The translations under genes were made by a program, and so were the position numbers. From IMG/VR virus record IMGVR_UViG_3300033997_000141, positions 21,535 to 85,534 of that record: a stretch of 64,000 nt of DNA; one strand, written 5' to 3'. This document shows, piece by piece, positions 35,615 to 43,525 of this stretch (the stretch's first letter is position 1; every line of letters begins with the position of its first letter). The notes under the pieces were generated by a model. That model saw only the letters and a list, made by a program, of their open reading frames with translations. It was not told the origin of the DNA and did not search any database. The DNA comes from a virus.

Positions 35615-35701
35615 CTATCCTCCGGTTGCCGCCTTGATCACGCCGATGAAGATCGGCGCCAGAAAAACCACGGCGATGGTGTATTCGAAAATCCTGTACA
35701 T
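35615..35701 (-). CDS. 28-residue membrane peptide
   Basis: Reads MYRIFEYTIAVVFLAPIFIG then VIKAATGG: one membrane segment of about 20 residues. A strong GAGGAGG ribosome site precedes ATG 35701, and its stop touches the next start, whose ribosome site overlaps its last codons. These facts make a real peptide likely despite its size. Function unknown. Confidence 0.55.
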   Translation of the reverse strand: MYRIFEYTIAVVFLAPIFIGVIKAATGG

Positions 35702-35729
35702 ACAGCCTCCTCACCGCCGTGGCGGTCGT

Positions 35730-36542
35730 TTAGGTAGGGATGCCCTCTGCCAGCATGCGGCGGGCCTTGTCCACCAGGTCCTTGGGCGCCAGCTCCTGTT
35801 TCTTGGCCACCGGTTCCGGCAGGTGCTTGCCGGCTTCCGGCATGACGTCGAGCAGCTGTCGAGCGGTCTTCATGGGCATGATGACCTGAGTCAACATCTT
35901 CTGCATTTGCTCGGCTTCTTCGATGACCTTGGCGAATTTCTCTGCCAGGTCATTGGCGGTTTTTACCAGTGGCCAGGCGGCCTGGCTGAATCGCAGCTGC
36001 CGCTCGTTGAGTTTCACGGGGTCGCCAGGGCGGGGCTCAACAGCCTGCTGGTACACCGTCTTGGTGTGGCGCACGGCCGGCACCCCAGGGAACGAAGGGT
36101 CGAAGCGGATCTCGTAGCCATAGTTCGCTGCCCGGCAGCCGAACACTCGGCCGAAGGTTGACCAGTTCCTCATGATCGCGCTGAGGAAAGTGGAACGCTC
36201 GTCCTTATGCTTGCTCGGATAGGCAGGACCCTTCGCCATCACCAACTTCGAGCGGCAGCTGTACTGGAGGTTGGGGTTTTCGACGTCTTCTTTGTGTTCG
36301 TACATATAGACCGACAGCGTCCCATTGCTGGCGTGGGCTACCATGGTGCCTTGCTGGATCAGATCCAGCCAACGCTCACGGCTCAGCTCCGGCAAAAGCA
36401 GCTCGGCCTCCTTGACCACCAAGGCCTCCCAGAGATTGTTCAGCTTAATGGCCGCCTGTCCCATGACCATCGCGTGTTTCTTGCACGCTTCGGCCACCAG
36501 GTCGATAACCAATTGCTCTTTGATCTGTTTCGTCAGGTTCAT
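35730..36542 (-). CDS. Uncharacterised 270-aa protein
   Basis: 270 residues, largely helical by composition, with the sequence ACKKHAMVMGQAAIKLNNLW near the start. A core YPSKHKDERSTFLSAIMRNW suggests a conserved phage family I cannot name. The last 80 residues are coiled-coil like (NDLAEKFAKVIEEAEQMQKM). It is encoded in the block between the replication genes and the methyltransferase. Confidence 0.68.
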   Translation of the reverse strand: MNLTKQIKEQLVIDLVAEACKKHAMVMGQAAIKLNNLWEALVVKEAELLLPELSRERWLDLIQQGTMVAHASNGTLSVYMYEHKEDVENPNLQYSCRSKLVMAKGPAYPSKHKDERSTFLSAIMRNWSTFGRVFGCRAANYGYEIRFDPSFPGVPAVRHTKTVYQQAVEPRPGDPVKLNERQLRFSQAAWPLVKTANDLAEKFAKVIEEAEQMQKMLTQVIMPMKTARQLLDVMPEAGKHLPEPVAKKQELAPKDLVDKARRMLAEGIPT

Positions 36543-36552
36543 GTCTCGTCCT

Positions 36553-36957
36553 TCAGCTCTTGAGAATGCAGGTGCGCATCTCTTTCAGTTGTTCTTTCGA
36601 GTTGGTGGTGATCGCCACCTGCACCGCCCCGTCCGCCGTGACATCAAAGGCGATGTTGCCGGCCCACCAGAAGTGGGGTAGCAGGCCCAGACTGCGACTC
36701 AGCTTGTGGTCCAAATCGTGCCGCGTCTGCGAGGTGCAGCGCGGCGACAAGGCCAGCACCAGAATCGACTTGGCGTCATTGGACAGCTTCAGGCTAGGCG
36801 ACGAGCTGTGCTTGCCCAGTTTGATCAGCTGCGCCAGCGTTGGCGCAGAGGAGCTGTGCTTCGCCTGGAAAGCCCTGATCGTCGGGTGCTTGTGCCAGGC
36901 TTCGGCGTGCTGGCTCTGCGGGAACAGCGGCTGGAACAGCCTGGTCTTGTCACTCAT
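36553..36957 (-). CDS. Uncharacterised protein
   Basis: 134 residues with a Ser/Lys/His-rich N-terminal half (AKHSSSAPTLAQLIKLGKHS) and a beta-like C-terminal half (GNIAFDVTADGAVQVAITTN). Overlaps the next upstream gene by 8 bases. Not recognised. Confidence 0.62.
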   Translation of the reverse strand: MSDKTRLFQPLFPQSQHAEAWHKHPTIRAFQAKHSSSAPTLAQLIKLGKHSSSPSLKLSNDAKSILVLALSPRCTSQTRHDLDHKLSRSLGLLPHFWWAGNIAFDVTADGAVQVAITTNSKEQLKEMRTCILKS

Positions 36958-37372
36958 GCACTGGCCCCATCTGGCGCCCCAGCTCGCGGTGCAGCAGCGG
37001 CAGGGTAGGTTGCAGGTTGAGCGGGCTGTCGTCCTTCAGCAGCCCGGCCTCTTGCAGCTGCAACAGCGCGCACTGGATCTGGCGCAGCGGATCATGGGCC
37101 GGGCCGGGGATACCTACCGGCGGCTGCATCATGACCGTTTTGTCGATCAGGTCGCGGTCGAACCACAGGATGAACGCCGCTTTCTGCATACGAGGCCCGC
37201 CGGACAGCACGCTCCGGTGATCGAGGTCTTGATCGGTGACGAATGTGACCTTCCCCCCGTGCTTGGTTTTCTGCCAGCCTTCCATGCACTGATCGAGGAA
37301 CTGGAACTTCAGGTCACGAGGCATCAGGCCCGCAAGCAGGCCATGGAGGGTGAGGGGGTTCTTCTGGCTCAT
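36950..37372 (-). CDS. Uncharacterised protein
   Basis: 140 residues. Starts at ATG 37372 after AGGAGAGACCC. It contains GGKVTFVTDQDLDHRSVLSG and GIPGPAHDPLRQIQCALLQL. The mixture of short beta segments and a leucine-rich helix gives no clear family. Likely co-translated with its neighbours. Confidence 0.62.
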   Translation of the reverse strand: MSQKNPLTLHGLLAGLMPRDLKFQFLDQCMEGWQKTKHGGKVTFVTDQDLDHRSVLSGGPRMQKAAFILWFDRDLIDKTVMMQPPVGIPGPAHDPLRQIQCALLQLQEAGLLKDDSPLNLQPTLPLLHRELGRQMGPVHE

Positions 37373-37381
37373 GGGTCTCTC

Positions 37382-37669
37382 CTAGATGACCAGCACAGGC
37401 TGGGCGTTCTGGGGCAGGAGGCTATCGCTGCCCAGGGTGGTTACGTGGTCGATGGCTTGTTCCGTGGCGTCCTCCACCGAAACCTCGGTCTCGGTGTAGA
37501 GCATCACCAGGCGCGGCAGGCAGTCCTCGGGGGTGAACTTCACCAACCGCATGTGCTTGAAGCCATGAACGATCGGCAGGACCACGCCGTGCTTGTGCAG
37601 CGCACTGGCGTCGGGCACCACCGGGATGCCCATGTCGATCAGGGCCTTGGCCTGTTCAGGTGTCAGCAT
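37382..37669 (-). CDS. Uncharacterised protein
   Basis: 95 residues from ATG 37669; the longer frame upstream is a shadow of the next gene. MLTPEQAKALIDMGIPVVPD suggests an N-terminal helix with a following strand. Overlaps the neighbouring gene by 14 bases. No function recognised. Confidence 0.6.
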   Translation of the reverse strand: MLTPEQAKALIDMGIPVVPDASALHKHGVVLPIVHGFKHMRLVKFTPEDCLPRLVMLYTETEVSVEDATEQAIDHVTTLGSDSLLPQNAQPVLVI

Positions 37670-38036
37670 TTTCAGTCGCCTTGTCCTTGATCCCTTGGAT
37701 GGCCACCAGGAACTGCAGGTGGCCAATGCGCTTGAGGCCGTTGTGTACCGCCGACGACGTCAGCTTGCGCAGCTGGCCGCGGGGAATGCTGCCGTTGGCC
37801 ACATGGCACAGCTCGAGGAGCATGTGCGGCGACTTCGGATGACGGATGCGCATGGTCGTGTCGCAGCCGGTGCTCATCTCGCTGATCACCAGGGTGCGCT
37901 TGTCCTGCGGGTGGATGTGTACGGCGAACTTCACCTCGAACCCGCCGATGCTCTTGGTGATGCTGAGGAGGTAAGGGATGCTCTGCACCCCCTTGTCCAC
38001 CTGGATGTCGAAATGGCCTTCAATGACGGGGTTCAT
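37656..38036 (-). CDS. Uncharacterised protein
   Basis: 126 residues from ATG 38036 (ATGA overlap with the upstream stop). Beta-rich first half (HFDIQVDKGVQSIPYLLSIT, FEVKFAVHIHPQDKRTLVIS) and a helix-rich second half. Not recognised. Confidence 0.62.
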   Translation of the reverse strand: MNPVIEGHFDIQVDKGVQSIPYLLSITKSIGGFEVKFAVHIHPQDKRTLVISEMSTGCDTTMRIRHPKSPHMLLELCHVANGSIPRGQLRKLTSSAVHNGLKRIGHLQFLVAIQGIKDKATENADT

Positions 38037-38422
38037 GCGGTCTCCTTGGGGGTGTATCCCCACGCTCTGGTGCTCAGCCAGCGGTTGATGTCGAATTTCA
38101 TGGTCGGGCAAACCTTGGGGTCATCCAGCGCCGCAGCCAACCATTGGCCCAGTTTCTCGTCTTCGGCGGAAGGTAGGTAGAGCTTGACGAGCGCAGGCTG
38201 CTCGACCACTGGGGCCAGCAGCTCCACGCCGACGATGCCGGGGTGGCTGAACCACCACTCGGCGTGTTTGCGGGCCTGCTCCTCATCGAAGAAGGTGGCC
38301 TGGAGCGGCGAGCCCGCCACCTCGCTGGCCTTCACCGTCCAGAGCTTGGACCAGTCCTTTTCGGCCTCGACCACCGGCTTCCGGCGGCCGCGAGGGATCT
38401 TGTCGATGTTGCGCTTCCTCAT
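38033..38422 (-). CDS. Uncharacterised basic protein after the methyltransferase
   Basis: 129 residues from ATG 38422, overlapping the methyltransferase stop (ATGA). The N-terminus is basic (MRKRNIDKIPRGRRKPVVEA) and could bind nucleic acid; the middle has FFDEEQARKHAEWWFSHPG. Coupled translation suggests a link with DNA modification, but that is inference only. Confidence 0.62.
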   Translation of the reverse strand: MRKRNIDKIPRGRRKPVVEAEKDWSKLWTVKASEVAGSPLQATFFDEEQARKHAEWWFSHPGIVGVELLAPVVEQPALVKLYLPSAEDEKLGQWLAAALDDPKVCPTMKFDINRWLSTRAWGYTPKETA

Positions 38423-41400
38423 GCTCGTTTCAGCTCCTGGCGCTCCAGCGCCCATTTTGGAATGTTGGCTTCAACCAGTGCCCGCGCCAGCTGCGGAGGC
38501 ACCGAGTTACCGACCATGCGCACCTGGGCATGGTCAGGGAGTTTCTTGCCCATCACCACCTGGTGCTCGTAGCCCTCGGGGAAGCCCTGGCAGCGGTACA
38601 GCTCGTGTGGCTTCAGCATCCGCATGCCAATGTCCACGATCTGGTAGTCCTGGCCGTGGATGGTGACCAGGCCGAAGCGGGTCTTGCTGGTGATGGTGTG
38701 CAGCGGATCGTTCAGGTCCTGGCCGATCGCTCCGGTGGTGTAATACTTCAGCAGGAAGGCGCGGACCTCGCCGTAATGGTTGCCCTGGGCCTGGATGGTG
38801 CCCAGAGGCTCGTTCAGGCTCTGCCCATGCTGACAGCTGCCCTTCAGCTTGATCAGCGAGCTGGCGACCAGTGCGGCCTTGCCGCTGCCGCCCGCCGTGA
38901 TGGCGCCGATCGGCTCGGCGGCCGAGGAGCCGACGCTCTTGCCGAAATCCCGCTGGATGTGAGCCGCCACGATGGCGTCTTCCAGGTCGTGAGCCGGGTC
39001 CACCGGCTGCAGCTGCGCTTCCATCACCGAGTTGTGGTCGGTGGCGGTGATCGTCGGCAGTGGCTTGTCCAGGCTCTGGCCGACCACCCCGGTGTAATGC
39101 TTCAGCAGCGCCGCAACTCGCAGGTGCCTGGCCTTGCCAGTGATGGTGGACAGCGGTTCACCCATGCCGGTGGACGGGTCGCGGGTGCTGGCGTGGTCCA
39201 CGGTGGTGATGAACTCGGCGGTGACAGGCGCCAGCTCCACCTGCATGGCGCCCAGGGCGTGTGGAGCACCGGCTGGGCGGGCAGCTCCTGCGCCCGCCGT
39301 GATGGTTGGCAGCGGGTCATGGCAGCTGAAGCCGGCGGAGTCGCCGCGGAACTTCATGCCGGCCGCTGCGGTGATGGGCGCCAGCGAGGTCTCCACCACT
39401 GCGTGCTTGCTGCTGCCCACGATGGTCGGCAGAGGTTCCTGCAGGCTGTGGGTGCGAGGGTCTTGCCCGGGGCGCTCCCCATAGCCCACCGGCACCATAT
39501 GCGCCGCCACCACACCGGTACCCAGCTTGCCGGTGATGGTCTGCAGCGGCTCATCCAGGCTCTGGCCACGGAACTGGTCGTAGCCGTGGTTCACCTTCAC
39601 CAGGAAGGCATCGCTGCCGGCGTTGATCACGAACTTCTCGATGCCCTTGGCGATGCGCTTGAGGGTGTTCTCGGCCAGCGGCCGGCGCCCCTCCTCGAAG
39701 ATCGACGGGCACGGGATGGACCAGTCGAGGTTATCGCCGGCCGTCTCCTGCGGCTGCAGGCCGTTGGCCAGGGCGATATCGCGAGGTGCATGGGTTCGGG
39801 CTGGCCAGATGATCGGCAGGCCGTCCTTGCGGCCGATGCCGAAGAAGCGCTTGCGAATAGTGGCGGCGCCGTACTCGCTGGCGACCAGGGTGTCGAACTC
39901 GATCTGGTAGCCCATGGCCCGCAGCTGCTTGAGGAACTGCTTGAAGGTCTTCCCGGCGCGCTTTTTGTCTGGCACCAGGGCCTGGTTGCGGTAGGGGACC
40001 AACTCGCCGGGCTCGGCTATCCGGTTGATCATCTTCTTGCCCTTGGGGTCCTTCGGGTCCGGGATCAGGTCCAGGGTGACGACGCGCCCGGTGTCCTTGC
40101 AGCGCTTTGCGATCAGCGGGCCCCAGGTCACGAACTCGGGCACGTTCTCCATGAAGAACACCGCCATGTCGCCCTGGCCCGCCCACTTCTTGATGATCCA
40201 GGCCAGGCCGCGAATCTCTTTCTTCACCGGAGCGCCACCCTTGGCCACGCTGAAGTGTGTGCAGTTATGGGTTACGATACCCTCTACGACGTAACTCTCA
40301 TCCTCGTCAACCGAGATGTTGTAGACGGTCTCCATGCCCTCGGCTGGAGTTATTTCCTTGATCTTCCCCCACTCCATGCCCTCATCGCGCCAGGTCTGTT
40401 CACGGCCCGGCTGCACCTGGTCGAGCCAACGAATACACCAGGACGGTTGGCAGTCGACCTGGCGGCCTTGGATGGTGTCATTTTTGTGGTGCTCATACAC
40501 CGAGACGCTCTTACCCAGAGAGGTGGCCAGCATTTTCAGTCCGTAGATCAGCTGCTTGCTGACACTGGTTGCCTCGTGCTTTCCGTGCTTGAAATAGCCG
40601 TCGGCTTCCAGATACCCAGCCAGAAACGCTTGTCGGGTTGCCTCGTTGGCCTGGTACAGCCAGCCAGGAACCTTCTTGTTCTCAGCCAAGTGACCGAAGT
40701 TGTCGCGTAACCACTCGACCAGTCCTTTGTGGTTGGTGCTTAACTGAGTAGCGGTCTTGGTATTGCGGCGGTGCCAAGCCAGCTCGTTGTACTGAGCTTT
40801 GAGGCCCGCAGGCTTCCATTGTTGAAGCCATTGCTCCAGGCCATCAGCCTTGCACTGATGGGTGGTGAACACCAGCTCTGCACGGGTTTTGGTCACTCGG
40901 CTCCAGCCGTTGCCCACGTAGTAGCCCGCCAGACGCATCAGTTCAATGCTGATGTCCATGCCGCGTCCGCCCACAGGGGGGATAAAAACATTGCTGTTCT
41001 CTACCCGCTCCGGGGTCGCCCAGTACTGGCCAGCGCGTAGGTTGCAGGCGCTCACCCACTCCGATTTCTTGGCGTACTTCTCGCCACGGACATAGAAGGG
41101 GTGTTCACTGCTGACGCGCAAACCATGATGCCCGCGGCCACGTACTGTCATCACTGGCTTCTGAGACACCATAGTGGCGGTCACCTGGCGCCAGCGGTTC
41201 TTGTGGGTCTGCACCCAGTCGCCGATCTTCAGTTTTTCAATCGGTGCGTAGCCATGCATGGTCAGCACCAAGGTGCCGGCAGGGAAACAGTCGGGGCTGA
41301 ACCAGCCGAACAACACCGGGATGCCGGCCGTGGCTTCAGGGATGTGGACGTCCCACACCGACTCGTTGTAGTGGATCGTGTCCGGGTGGTTCTCCTCGTG

Positions 41401-41571
41401 CATCATCAGCGCCTCGGCGTTGTGATTCACGGCAATGTCGGGGCTCTTGCCGATCGCCTGGGAGATCCCAGTGCTGGCGCCGCCGCCCCCGGCGAAGTTG
41501 TCGGCGACCAGGCCGCCCATCCAACGATATCCTGCCACCGGCAATGCCGGCAGTTGAGCTGCAGTTCCCAT
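38419..41571 (-). CDS. C5 cytosine DNA methyltransferase interrupted by an intein
   Basis: 1050 residues as translated; about 708 after splicing. Start chosen at ATG 41571 with AAGGA upstream. Extein motifs: I ADNFAGGGGASTG (near residue 23), IV FSPD/CTHFS split by the intein, VI FFMENVPEF, VIII EYGAATIRKRFF, IX LKPHELYRCQGFPEGY and X QVRMVGNSVPPQLARALV. It transfers methyl from S-adenosylmethionine to carbon 5 of cytosine, probably to protect the phage from host restriction. The target-recognition part is long (about residues 670-965) and has eight EPLxTIT-type repeats. No matching restriction enzyme gene is seen, so it is an orphan. Confidence 0.93.
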   Translation of the reverse strand: MGTAAQLPALPVAGYRWMGGLVADNFAGGGGASTGISQAIGKSPDIAVNHNAEALMMHEENHPDTIHYNESVWDVHIPEATAGIPVLFGWFSPDCFPAGTLVLTMHGYAPIEKLKIGDWVQTHKNRWRQVTATMVSQKPVMTVRGRGHHGLRVSSEHPFYVRGEKYAKKSEWVSACNLRAGQYWATPERVENSNVFIPPVGGRGMDISIELMRLAGYYVGNGWSRVTKTRAELVFTTHQCKADGLEQWLQQWKPAGLKAQYNELAWHRRNTKTATQLSTNHKGLVEWLRDNFGHLAENKKVPGWLYQANEATRQAFLAGYLEADGYFKHGKHEATSVSKQLIYGLKMLATSLGKSVSVYEHHKNDTIQGRQVDCQPSWCIRWLDQVQPGREQTWRDEGMEWGKIKEITPAEGMETVYNISVDEDESYVVEGIVTHNCTHFSVAKGGAPVKKEIRGLAWIIKKWAGQGDMAVFFMENVPEFVTWGPLIAKRCKDTGRVVTLDLIPDPKDPKGKKMINRIAEPGELVPYRNQALVPDKKRAGKTFKQFLKQLRAMGYQIEFDTLVASEYGAATIRKRFFGIGRKDGLPIIWPARTHAPRDIALANGLQPQETAGDNLDWSIPCPSIFEEGRRPLAENTLKRIAKGIEKFVINAGSDAFLVKVNHGYDQFRGQSLDEPLQTITGKLGTGVVAAHMVPVGYGERPGQDPRTHSLQEPLPTIVGSSKHAVVETSLAPITAAAGMKFRGDSAGFSCHDPLPTITAGAGAARPAGAPHALGAMQVELAPVTAEFITTVDHASTRDPSTGMGEPLSTITGKARHLRVAALLKHYTGVVGQSLDKPLPTITATDHNSVMEAQLQPVDPAHDLEDAIVAAHIQRDFGKSVGSSAAEPIGAITAGGSGKAALVASSLIKLKGSCQHGQSLNEPLGTIQAQGNHYGEVRAFLLKYYTTGAIGQDLNDPLHTITSKTRFGLVTIHGQDYQIVDIGMRMLKPHELYRCQGFPEGYEHQVVMGKKLPDHAQVRMVGNSVPPQLARALVEANIPKWALERQELKRA
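38689..39552 (-). repeat. Eight EPLxTIT protein repeats in the methyltransferase
   Basis: Repeats at residues 674, 712, 752, 805, 836, 886, 921 and 955 of the unspliced protein: EPLQTIT, EPLPTIV, DPLPTIT, EPLSTIT, KPLPTIT, EPIGAIT, EPLGTIQ, DPLHTIT. Several are preceded by GQSL. Spacing is 31-53 residues. Usual C5 enzymes have one such element near the target-recognition domain. Confidence 0.85.
40264..41289 (-). mobile_element. Intein with LAGLIDADG homing endonuclease domain
   Basis: 342 residues inserted in frame. First residue Cys95 (CFPAGTLVLTMHGYAPIEKL), block B LRVSSEHPF, end of intein YVVEGIVTHN, and +1 Cys437. All residues needed for splicing are present (Cys1, block-B His, His-Asn end, Cys+1). 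Two LAGLIDADG-type helices: LAGYYVGNG (intein 120-128) and LAGYLEADG (223-231). The first has Asn where the catalytic acid is usual. Splicing rejoins SPD with CTHFS. Confidence 0.93.
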
Positions 41572-41579
41572 GCTATTCC

Positions 41580-41828
41580 TTATCGGCCAATGGCCTTCCA
41601 TTTGATGTCTTCAACCCCGCCGGTCAGCTTCAGGTCCTCACGGATGGCCGACTCGATCAGGTTGGTGAGGTCTTTCATCCAGCAGGCGTTCTTCGTCTTC
41701 ACCGAGAACTCCTGCTCACCCAAGGGGGTTTGATAGGTGCCGGTTACCAGCCACTTCCTCGGCCGTTGCTGCTGATCCCACTGGTGGATCTTCAATCCCT
41801 TCTCGCGGCTGTAAGTGGCGATCAGCAT
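41580..41828 (-). CDS. Uncharacterised protein upstream of methyltransferase
   Basis: 82 residues: MLIATYSREKGLKIHQWDQQ, then a strand-turn-strand region (WLVTGTYQTPLGEQEFSVKT) and a helical end. It has the look of a small beta-rich protein. It is the first gene after a likely promoter and is followed by the methyltransferase after 8 bases. Confidence 0.62.
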   Translation of the reverse strand: MLIATYSREKGLKIHQWDQQQRPRKWLVTGTYQTPLGEQEFSVKTKNACWMKDLTNLIESAIREDLKLTGGVEDIKWKAIGR

Positions 41829-41844
41829 GCTAATTCTCCGTTGC

Positions 41845-41870
41845 TCGGCGCATATTATACGCTTATACCT
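41845..41870 (-). promoter_or_regulatory. Candidate leftward promoter before the methyltransferase unit
   Basis: A perfect TATAAT (41859-41854 on the reverse strand) lies 26 bases before the next start, preceded by GGTATAAG at 41868-41861. The same GGTATAA string occurs at other likely control sites of this phage. The -35 position has no good match, so activity may need a phage factor. Confidence 0.5.
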
Positions 41871-42056
41871 TTATGTGCTAGCTGGCGCTCGAAGTTTCTT
41901 CAGCTGCTGGGCGGTGAATCCTTTGGTGTCGCGCCGGAACTGCTCGTACTCGGCCTCGTTCACCTCTTTCCAGACGTCCATGTCGATGTGGCGAACGCTT
42001 TCATACGCCGCCACCGTCCTGACCAATCGCCTCGCGGCATTGATGAAGTAACGCAT
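41871..42056 (-). CDS. Uncharacterised small protein
   Basis: 61 residues: MRYFINAARRLVRTVAAYES and DMDVWKEVNEAEYEQFRRDT. Helix-rich, charged. Followed by the AT-rich promoter-like gap. Confidence 0.58.
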   Translation of the reverse strand: MRYFINAARRLVRTVAAYESVRHIDMDVWKEVNEAEYEQFRRDTKGFTAQQLKKLRAPAST

Positions 42057-42065
42057 ATGGGGTCC

Positions 42066-42263
42066 TCACTGGTCGTCCAGCTTTACCGTCTGGACTTCGA
42101 TGATGGGCCGCACCCGCACCTCACCGTCCGGGTCCATGTAGCGGACCTGGGCGTTGAGGAGTTGGTGCAGGGTGTTGTGCAGGGCAAGCTCGACGCGCTG
42201 CCGATCTTCAGGGGTGACGTTCTCGGTGACGAGCTCAACCAGGAAGGCGAGCCGCTGTGTCAC
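42066..42263 (-). CDS. Uncharacterised small protein
   Basis: 65 residues from GTG 42263, which overlaps the upstream stop (GTGA) and has GGAG six bases before it. Contains RLAFLVELVTENVTPEDRQR, an amphipathic helix, then VRVRPIIEVQTVKLDD. Not recognised. Confidence 0.58.
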   Translation of the reverse strand: MTQRLAFLVELVTENVTPEDRQRVELALHNTLHQLLNAQVRYMDPDGEVRVRPIIEVQTVKLDDQ

Positions 42264-42490
42264 TGGCGGCTCCTTTCGATGATGGCCTTGCACCGTTGAC
42301 ATGCCCTGGCCCCCGTCTCCTCCGGGGTAGCAAAGCTGCCACCACAGGAGAACGGCCTGGCGCCGCAGAGCGTGCCACCGCCATGCACCACATGGGCAAT
42401 GCCGGTCTGGTCACGCCAGCGGTTGACGGCCGGCGCCCACCAGTGGGTTGTGGTCTGGCGCTCAGCCAGCTCTCGCGCTTTCCCTTTCAT
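42260..42490 (-). CDS. Zinc-ribbon-like small protein
   Basis: 76 residues from ATG 42490 (GAGGTG site). Cysteines in the order CGARPFSCGG ... ARACQRCKAI, with His residues, suggest a zinc-bound fold: HVVHGGGTLCGARPFSCGG. Similar small phage proteins with a TLCG...C motif are common and uncharacterised. Confidence 0.6.
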   Translation of the reverse strand: MKGKARELAERQTTTHWWAPAVNRWRDQTGIAHVVHGGGTLCGARPFSCGGSFATPEETGARACQRCKAIIERSRQ

Positions 42491-42492
42491 GA

Positions 42493-42693
42493 TCACCTCG
42501 TCCAGGGTTCACCTGGTGTGCGTTCCAAGCGGTTGACACGGTCTATGCACAAGGCTGTGCGGCGCGCTGCTGGACCTAGCAGCTCGTCATATCGGCCCTT
42601 GCCCATCTTCCAGTCGGCAACCCTGGCCAAGTAGTTGGCGTTTGCTGCCATCAGTCGGCGGCGCGCCCACCACAGGCGCAGCCGACGAATCAC
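42493..42693 (-). CDS. Uncharacterised small basic protein
   Basis: 66 residues, very Arg-rich: MIRRLRLWWARRRLMAANAN. Basic amphipathic N-terminus could bind membrane or nucleic acid. Overlaps neighbours at both ends by four bases. Confidence 0.55.
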   Translation of the reverse strand: MIRRLRLWWARRRLMAANANYLARVADWKMGKGRYDELLGPAARRTALCIDRVNRLERTPGEPWTR

Positions 42694-43304
42694 AGGGCCT
42701 CCTTCGGGCGGCTGCGGGGGTGGGCCAGGGCCAGCGTGTCCGCCTCGCAGTCTGCATCCTGGTAGCCTGCGCTGTGGCCCATGGTGGCCTGGCTATTGCC
42801 ATTCTCGTAGCCCTTCCACCAGGCCTTCTTCAGCACGTCCTGCAACGCCTGGCTGTTACTGAAGCCCACCGGATCATTCGGCCCAGGGCCTTCGTTCTCC
42901 ATGCGGGCATAGAAGGCCTGGCGCTCCTGGGCTATCTTCAGGCTGCGGTAAGCACCGATGATGCTGCTGCCGTCGTCGGTGCCATCGAACAGCACGAAGA
43001 CGTCGTTCGGGTACTCGTAGAGCATGCTGTTGTGGCGGATGGGCACGACGTTATCGTCCAGCTTGTCCTTGAGCCACTGGAGCACGTGGCCCGGCCCGGC
43101 GCCGCGGCTCACGCATTCTTGGAACAAGCGACGGCCGCAGCCTTCGTGACCCTCGTAGGCCCGTCCTTCCTCGTTCAGCGCGCTGGCCACCTGGCTAGCC
43201 AGCTGTTCCCAGAGGTTGTCCGGCAGGCCAGATGGGCGCTTCACGGCATAGCCAGGCTTGCTGGCGCAGCAGACACCATCTTCATCAAAACTGTACGGAT
43301 TCAT
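42690..43304 (-). CDS. Uncharacterised 204-aa protein
   Basis: 204 residues from ATG 43304 (AAGGAGAAACGG site, ATGA overlap). Starts MNPYSFDEDGVCCASKPGYA. A segment GCGRRLFQECVSRGAGPGHV and YPNDVFVLFDGTDDGSSIIG suggest two small domains. Acidic C-terminal half. Not recognised. Confidence 0.64.
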   Translation of the reverse strand: MNPYSFDEDGVCCASKPGYAVKRPSGLPDNLWEQLASQVASALNEEGRAYEGHEGCGRRLFQECVSRGAGPGHVLQWLKDKLDDNVVPIRHNSMLYEYPNDVFVLFDGTDDGSSIIGAYRSLKIAQERQAFYARMENEGPGPNDPVGFSNSQALQDVLKKAWWKGYENGNSQATMGHSAGYQDADCEADTLALAHPRSRPKEAL

Positions 43305-43525
43305 CCGTTTCTCCTTGTGGATAACTTGTTGAATAACCGGCGGAGCCAATAACCCCTGGCCAGCGACCACACGGTGCATCCGACCACGATTGCCAAGGCC
43401 GTCGCGTCTGTGGATAACGTGCTGGAATGCATGAACCCAGAGGTGATGGCATAACTGCCGACGAACCCTACGGCCGTATTAGTGGCCGTCTCCGCAGCCG
43501 ACTGGCGTCGGCTCTGGCCCGTCAC
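43301..43525 (-). CDS. Two-pass membrane protein, DUF7220-like
   Basis: 74 residues from GTG 43525 (GTGA overlap). The N-terminus QSRRQSAAETATNTAVGFVG matches the QSRxxSxxEtxxNxxvGf opening I associate with small phage membrane proteins of the DUF7220 type. Two membrane segments (about 16-32, 42-58) and a basic C-terminus (WLRRLFNKLSTRRNG). Function unknown. Confidence 0.66.
   Translation of the reverse strand: MTGQSRRQSAAETATNTAVGFVGSYAITSGFMHSSTLSTDATALAIVVGCTVWSLARGYWLRRLFNKLSTRRNG

Noticed and set aside
38419-41571. Reading the methyltransferase insert as a split gene with a free-standing homing endonuclease
   Set aside because: The frame is continuous with intact intein splice residues at both ends, so an in-frame intein is the better explanation.
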